Positions 61,301 through 64,000 of a stretch of DNA of 64,000 nt are shown here, piece by piece. Below the pieces are notes generated by a model. It did no database searches. It saw only the letters and a list, made by a program, of their open reading frames with translations, and had not been told where the DNA came from. Origin of the DNA: Pantoea sp. Cy-639. Its GTDB lineage: Bacteria > Pseudomonadota > Gammaproteobacteria > Pseudomonadales > Pseudomonadaceae. Position 1 is the stretch's first letter. Each line of letters begins with the position of its first letter. A program made the position numbers and the translations under genes. The DNA lies in contig NZ_VWXI01000014.1 in NCBI RefSeq assembly GCF_011752525.1, forward strand, positions 105,454-169,453, in the 5' to 3' direction.

Positions 61301-64000
61301 CAGCAGATCAAGCTGCGGGGCTTCCGCATCGAACTGGGTGAGATCGAGGCGCGGCTGGGCGAGTGCGCCGGCGTGCGCGACACCGCGGTGGTGGTGCGTG
61401 AGGACGCGCCGGGCGACAAGCGCCTGGTGGCGTACTTCACCACCAACGGCGTGGCGCCTGCTATCGCCGAGTTGCATGAGCGCCTGCAAGGTCAACTGCC
61501 GGACTACATGCTGCCCGCGGCCTACGTGCAGTTGGAGGCACTGCCGCTGACCGCCAACGGCAAGCTTGATCGTCGCGCGCTGCCGCAGCCGGGCAGCGAT
61601 GCCGTGGTCAGCCGCACCTTCGAGGCACCGCAGGGCGCAATCGAAGTGGCCTTGGCCGCGCTCTGGGCCGAGGTGCTCAAGGTCGAGCAGGTCGGTCGTC
61701 ACGACCACTTCTTCGAACTGGGCGGCCACTCGCTGCTGGCGGTAAGCCTGATCGAGCGCATGCGCAAGGCCGGCCTGAACGCCGACGTGCGCGTGCTGTT
61801 CGCCCAGCCGACGCTGGCTGCCTTGGCCGCGGCGGTGGGCAGTGGCCGCGAGATCGAAGTCCCGGCCAACCGTGTGCCCGGCAATGCCACGCACATCACG
61901 CCCGACATGCTCAGCCTGATCGCCCTCGACCAGGCCAGCATCGATCGTATCGTCGCCACGGTGCCGGGCGGCGCCGCCAACGTGCAGGAAATCTACCCGC
62001 TGGCACCGTTGCAGCAAGGCATTCTCTACCATCACCTGAGCGCCGACGAAGGTGACCCCTACCTGCTGCAATCGCGCCTGGCCTTCGACAGCCTCGAGCG
62101 CCTGCAAGCCTGGGCCGGCGCCTTGCAACAGGTGATCGACCGCCATGACATCCTGCGCACCGCGGTGCTGTGGGAAGGGCTGGCCGAGCCGGTACAGGTG
62201 GTCTGGCGCCAGGCGCGTCTGAGCCTGAGCGAAGTCGCAGACCTGGGTGAGGACGCGGTGCTCGAACGCCTGCAAGCGCGTTTCGATGCCCGTCACCAGC
62301 GCCTGGACCTGACTCAGGCGCCGTTGCTGCGCCTGGTCTACGCCCGGGATCCGCGCCAGGGCGAGTATGTGGCGCTGCTGCAGTTCCACCACCTGACCCT
62401 CGACCACGCCGCCATGGCCGTGATCGGCGAGGAGATGCAGGCACTGCTGGACGGCCACGCAGCCCAACTGCCGGCCGCCGTGCCATACCGCAACTATGTG
62501 GCCCAGGTATGCCTGGGCGATGCGCAGGCAGCCCATGAAGCGTTCTTCCGCCAGCAGCTCGGCGATGTCGAGGCGCCGACCCTGCCTTACGGCCTGGCCG
62601 ATGTGCAGGGCGATGGCGGCCGTCTTGACCAGGCCGAGCAGCACCTGCCGGGCGAACTGGCGCGGGCCGTGCGTGAGCAGGCCCGGCAGCGCGGGGTCAG
62701 CGCCGCGAGCCTGATGCACCTGGCCTGGGCCCGGGTGGTCGGGGTACTGGCCGGTCGCCACGACGTGGTGTTCGGCACCGTGCTGATGGGCCGCCTGCAA
62801 GGCGGCGAGGGCGCCGACCGGGCCCTGGGCATGTTCATCAACACCTTGCCGCTGCGGGTGGACGTGGCGTTGCCGGTGGCGCAGGCGCTGCAACTCACCC
62901 ACCAGCGGCTGTCGGCGCTGCTCGGCCATGAGCATGCACCGCTGGCCCTGGCCCAGCGCTGCAGCGGCGTGGCCAGCACGGCGCCGCTGTTCAGCGCCTT
63001 GCTCAACTACCGCCACAGTGCCGGCCCGGCCGCTCGTGACGGCGAGGGTATCTGGCAAGGCGTGCGCCTGCTGGGTGGCGAGGAGCGCAGCAACTACCCG
63101 TTGACCCTGAGCGTCGATGACCTTGGCGAGGGTTTCAGCCTCAGCGTGCTGGCGGTCGAAGGCATTCAGGCCGGGCAAGTGGCGCAGTGGATGGTCGCGG
63201 CCTTGGCGCAGTTGCTGCACAGCCTGGAACAGGCTCCGGAACAAGCGTTCGACCACGCGCCGCTGCTGGATGAGGTATCGGCTCGGCAGGTATTGGTGGA
63301 CTTCAATGCCACGGCCGTTCACTACCCCAAAGGGCAGACCGTGCAGGCGATGGTCGAGGCCCAGGCGCCTGAGGCGCTGGCCGTGGTGCAGGGCGAGCAG
63401 CGCCTGAGCTATGGCGAGCTGAACCAGCGCGCCAACCGCCTGGCCCATTACCTGATCCGTCGTGGCGTGGCTTGTGGCGACCGCGTGGCGCTGTGCCTGG
63501 AGCGCGGCCCGCAACGACTGGTCGGCATGCTCGCCGTGCTGAAAGCCGGCGCAGCCTATGTGCCGGTCGACCCGGCTTATCCGGCGCAGCGGATTGCCTA
63601 CCTGCTCAGCGACAGCGCCCCGGCGCTGGTGCTGGTGGAGGCGGCCACCGCCGGCCTGGTGGGCGAGGTCGCCAGTGTCGCGCTGGATGGCGATGCATGG
63701 CGCGGCGAGCCGGACACCAACCCGGTCGTCGAGGGGCTGGACGACCAGCAACTGGCCTATGTGATCTACACCTCCGGTTCCACCGGCCAGCCGAAAGGCG
63801 TGATGGTCGAGCATCACACGTTGGCCAACCTGGTGCACTGGCACGGCGCCGCCTTCGAACTGGGCGCAGGGGCGCACACCTCCAGCGTCGCCGGCTTCGG
63901 CTTCGACGCCATGGCCTGGGAAGCCTGGCCGGCCCTGTGCGTCGGCGCGACCCTGCACCTGCCGCCGGCGGCCATTGCCGGCGAGCACGTCGATGAACTG
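55346..64000 (+). CDS. Nonribosomal peptide synthetase, lipopeptide type, 3' end beyond window
   Basis: 2885 residues are visible. A TubC-like docking domain (1-55) precedes C-A-T-C-A-T-C-A(partial): C1 about 68-512, A1 545-1030, T1 Ser1082, C2 1137-1560, A2 1600-2070, T2 Ser2129, C3 2185-2630, A3 from 2665. C1 and C3 have HHLxxxxGD after LYHH and HHxxxDH, the dual epimerisation/condensation signature; C2 has AD instead. A1 specificity residues read DAWQVGVVD (Gln-like), A2 DALWMGGTF (Val-like), and A3 begins DAW in FGFDAMAWEAWPAL (Leu-like). Gln-Val-Leu and a dual first C domain fit module 3 onward of entolysin or xantholysin, with the starter NRPS elsewhere. ATG 55346 has AGGA upstream. Confidence 0.95.
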   Translation, partial: MLFSELMAALSTRAIRLQREAADLIVDGADDALDDALWDALAAHKPALLEMLAEQGGEWLSPALRITPDMLPLVSLDQAAIDRIVASVPGGVANVQDIYPLAPMQEGMLYHHLSAATGDPYVLQAQLRFADPARLEAFAEALDWVIQRHDILRTAMRWERLDAPVQVVWRHAPLARECLQPAPGEDALACLRARFDSRHYRMDLGQAPLLRLVHARGEGEQVVALLLFHHTVMDHTGLDIVRREIQAHLTGEGEWLPAPVPFRDLLAESRMALDEQAHEAFFADMLADIDEPTLAFGVQEVADAPVEEARLTLDPALSRRLRAQARTLGVSPASIMHLGLARLLGALSGRDAVVFGSVLLGRMAAGEGGEQALGMFINTLPLRVDLAGQGVRDGLLATHRQLTALLGHEQAPLALAQRCSGVTAPTPLFNSMLNYRHSAAGDAAEVIPVAPGIDVIGAEERTNYPLSLAVDDLGEDLRLTVQALASWGAERLCAQLGQVFGELVEALEQQPERPLLQLAVLTGEERQHLLEACNASAVAHDLDTPLHALFEQQVREQGDAIALSFDGGELSYRQLDQQANRLAHHLVGLGVGPDLRVAVCVERGPAMLVGLLAILKAGGAYVPVDPSYPVERIRHMLADSAPLAVLVHAATRHVVQDGAAPLIDLDQPSWTTQPADAPPVAGLTPRHLAYVIYTSGSTGLPKGVMVEHRNVVNLVRWSARLWPASAEGALLHKTPISFDASVWELFWPLCSGLRLVLARPDGQRDPQYLAELIQHERVSVVQFVPALLQQFLEQPDSARCSSLTDIVCGGGELTEALARQVRERLPQARLHNVYGPTETTVDCSVFTLDPQDPLPQGALPIGRPIDNTRLYVLDSADQPLPWGVAGHLHIGGAGVARGYLGLAQQQAERFIDSPFVKGERLYRSGDLVRQRADGSLEFLGRNDHQIKLRGLRIEPGEIEAALDRVPGVRETVVLVHEHAQSGPRLVAWYSGVAQAPEQLRERLLAQLPEYMVPALFVHLEVMPLTPNGKLDRKALPSPELPQRRHEAPQGATEQALATIWSDLLGVAQVGRHDNFFELGGHSLLAVRLVERMRQQGLAADVRVLFGQPTLAALAATVGGAGGVSVPANRITAGCTHITPDLLPLASLDQAALDSVLAQIPGGAANVQDLYALAPLQQGILYHHLASEGADPYVVQARFAFAGDAELEAFVAALNQVIARHDILRTSLHWQGLEEAVQVVWREAPLQLSPALEVARLDLGQAPLMRLSSHREDGRLQATLLLHHILLDHTAVEQLVAEVGALLRGERELPPSVPYRNYVAQARLGADVEADEALFRELLGDIDEPTEVFGLREAKVEAAAVRDSRLPLDSALAARLREQARVLGISVASLVHQAWGQVLAQLSGREEVVFGTVLLGRLQGGEGADRALGMFINTLPLRVSVGAAGVADGVRLTHQRLARLLAHEQASLALAQRCSGVPASQALFTSLLNYRHSTSSDAHGPAWNGIELLAAEERSNYPLVVSVDDYGSDFRLTVQATVAVEGGQVCQLLATALEHLVAALEQAPAKALHSLSGLPAAERERVLQQFNATARDYPRELPLHALFEAHAQRAPEALAVVHGQRRWSYAELEAQANRLAHHLIGLGVQPADRVALLLPRSFDLLSAQLAVSKCAAVFVPLDANAPAERQAFMVGDSQAKVLLTHSDQPHLDGARRVELDLLDLGGHAAEDLGLAVDAGCAAYIMYTSGSTGTPKGVQVPHRAIVRLAINNGFADFNSQDRVAFASNPAFDASTLEVWAPLLNGGAVVVIDQDQVLSRQALREVLLAQGVTVLWLTAGLFHQFADDLLPAFRRLRYLMVGGDVLDPAVIARVLRNGAPQHLLNGYGPTEATTFSTTHEITQVGEGSIPIGRPIGNGRCYVLDARQQLLPVGAVGELYIAGDGVALGYLGQPELTAERFLADPFNGGTMYRSGDLVCWQADGTLRYLGRADQQIKLRGFRIELGEIEARLGECAGVRDTAVVVREDAPGDKRLVAYFTTNGVAPAIAELHERLQGQLPDYMLPAAYVQLEALPLTANGKLDRRALPQPGSDAVVSRTFEAPQGAIEVALAALWAEVLKVEQVGRHDHFFELGGHSLLAVSLIERMRKAGLNADVRVLFAQPTLAALAAAVGSGREIEVPANRVPGNATHITPDMLSLIALDQASIDRIVATVPGGAANVQEIYPLAPLQQGILYHHLSADEGDPYLLQSRLAFDSLERLQAWAGALQQVIDRHDILRTAVLWEGLAEPVQVVWRQARLSLSEVADLGEDAVLERLQARFDARHQRLDLTQAPLLRLVYARDPRQGEYVALLQFHHLTLDHAAMAVIGEEMQALLDGHAAQLPAAVPYRNYVAQVCLGDAQAAHEAFFRQQLGDVEAPTLPYGLADVQGDGGRLDQAEQHLPGELARAVREQARQRGVSAASLMHLAWARVVGVLAGRHDVVFGTVLMGRLQGGEGADRALGMFINTLPLRVDVALPVAQALQLTHQRLSALLGHEHAPLALAQRCSGVASTAPLFSALLNYRHSAGPAARDGEGIWQGVRLLGGEERSNYPLTLSVDDLGEGFSLSVLAVEGIQAGQVAQWMVAALAQLLHSLEQAPEQAFDHAPLLDEVSARQVLVDFNATAVHYPKGQTVQAMVEAQAPEALAVVQGEQRLSYGELNQRANRLAHYLIRRGVACGDRVALCLERGPQRLVGMLAVLKAGAAYVPVDPAYPAQRIAYLLSDSAPALVLVEAATAGLVGEVASVALDGDAWRGEPDTNPVVEGLDDQQLAYVIYTSGSTGQPKGVMVEHHTLANLVHWHGAAFELGAGAHTSSVAGFGFDAMAWEAWPALCVGATLHLPPAAIAGEHVDEL

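Noticed and set aside
55340..63988. Two very long minus-strand frames (about 1294 and 1387 codons) opposite the NRPS
   Set aside because: GC-skewed shadows of repeated NRPS modules with no ribosome sites or known domains.

Overview
The window is high-GC chromosomal DNA from a Pseudomonas of the putida group. Pointers to this are an LpxO-type lipid A hydroxylase, REP palindromes with a GCGGGCAAGCCCGC-like core, an isolated ccoG, the mvaB-liuR pair beside a CrcY-type small RNA, and the start of a very large lipopeptide-type NRPS. The predicted Gln-Val-(Leu) order of that NRPS fits the second synthetase of entolysin or xantholysin, so a P. entomophila/mosselii/soli-like species is likely. No IS element, prophage, tRNA, rRNA or CRISPR array was seen. 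Gene order is ordinary accessory chromosome: short operons with their own regulators.

Layout. 1-2.2 kb: 3' truncated TonB-dependent receptor (minus strand) behind a cobalamin riboswitch. 2.5-8.4 kb: orphan type VI secretion island (vgrG, DUF4123 adaptor, lipoprotein, class 3 lipase effector), partly AT-rich. 8.5-20.4 kb: small metabolic and regulatory genes (acetyltransferase, AhpD-like protein, lpxO, thpR, a TetR/flavodoxin pair, an AraC/alcohol dehydrogenase pair, sotB with AraC, a hydrolase, LysR). 20.4-23.2 kb: nfsB, a DUF1801 gene, two tandem short genes for double-glycine-leader peptides, then a cysteine desulfurase. 23.5-28.8 kb: LysR, acyl-CoA dehydrogenase, SDR, hybrid kinase. 28.8-34.1 kb: MocR regulator, ccoG, a 79-aa protein, crcY with a sigma-54 promoter, mvaB and liuR. 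34.2-42.6 kb: glycosyltransferase, then a large signalling island with a CHASE3/GAF hybrid kinase, CheR, CheB, a receiver-kinase and two lone receivers. 42.6-46.5 kb: DUF899, HAD phosphatase and an RNA repair cassette (RNA ligase plus HD-polynucleotide kinase). 46.5-51.9 kb: aldo/keto reductase, LysR, the two 3-oxoacid CoA-transferase subunits and an AtoE-type permease. 52-55.2 kb: DapA-like lyase and class II aldolase, divergent from an XRE-cupin and an AraC regulator. 55.3-64 kb: NRPS, running off the end.

How genes work together. The CoA-transferase/AtoE operon is set up to import and activate acetoacetate or short-chain acids. All three of its translation starts carry A-rich CA motifs of the kind bound by Hfq/Crc, and the sRNA that titrates Hfq/Crc (crcY) is in the same window. 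mvaB and liuR belong to leucine/isovalerate breakdown, which also yields acetoacetate. The RNA ligase and HD-Pnk together could heal and seal cleaved RNA. The least explained items are the tandem GG-leader peptides at 21.67-22.03 kb, the RNA repair pair, the CheR/CheB module without a chemoreceptor, and a branched inverted-repeat structure at 23.39-23.45 kb.
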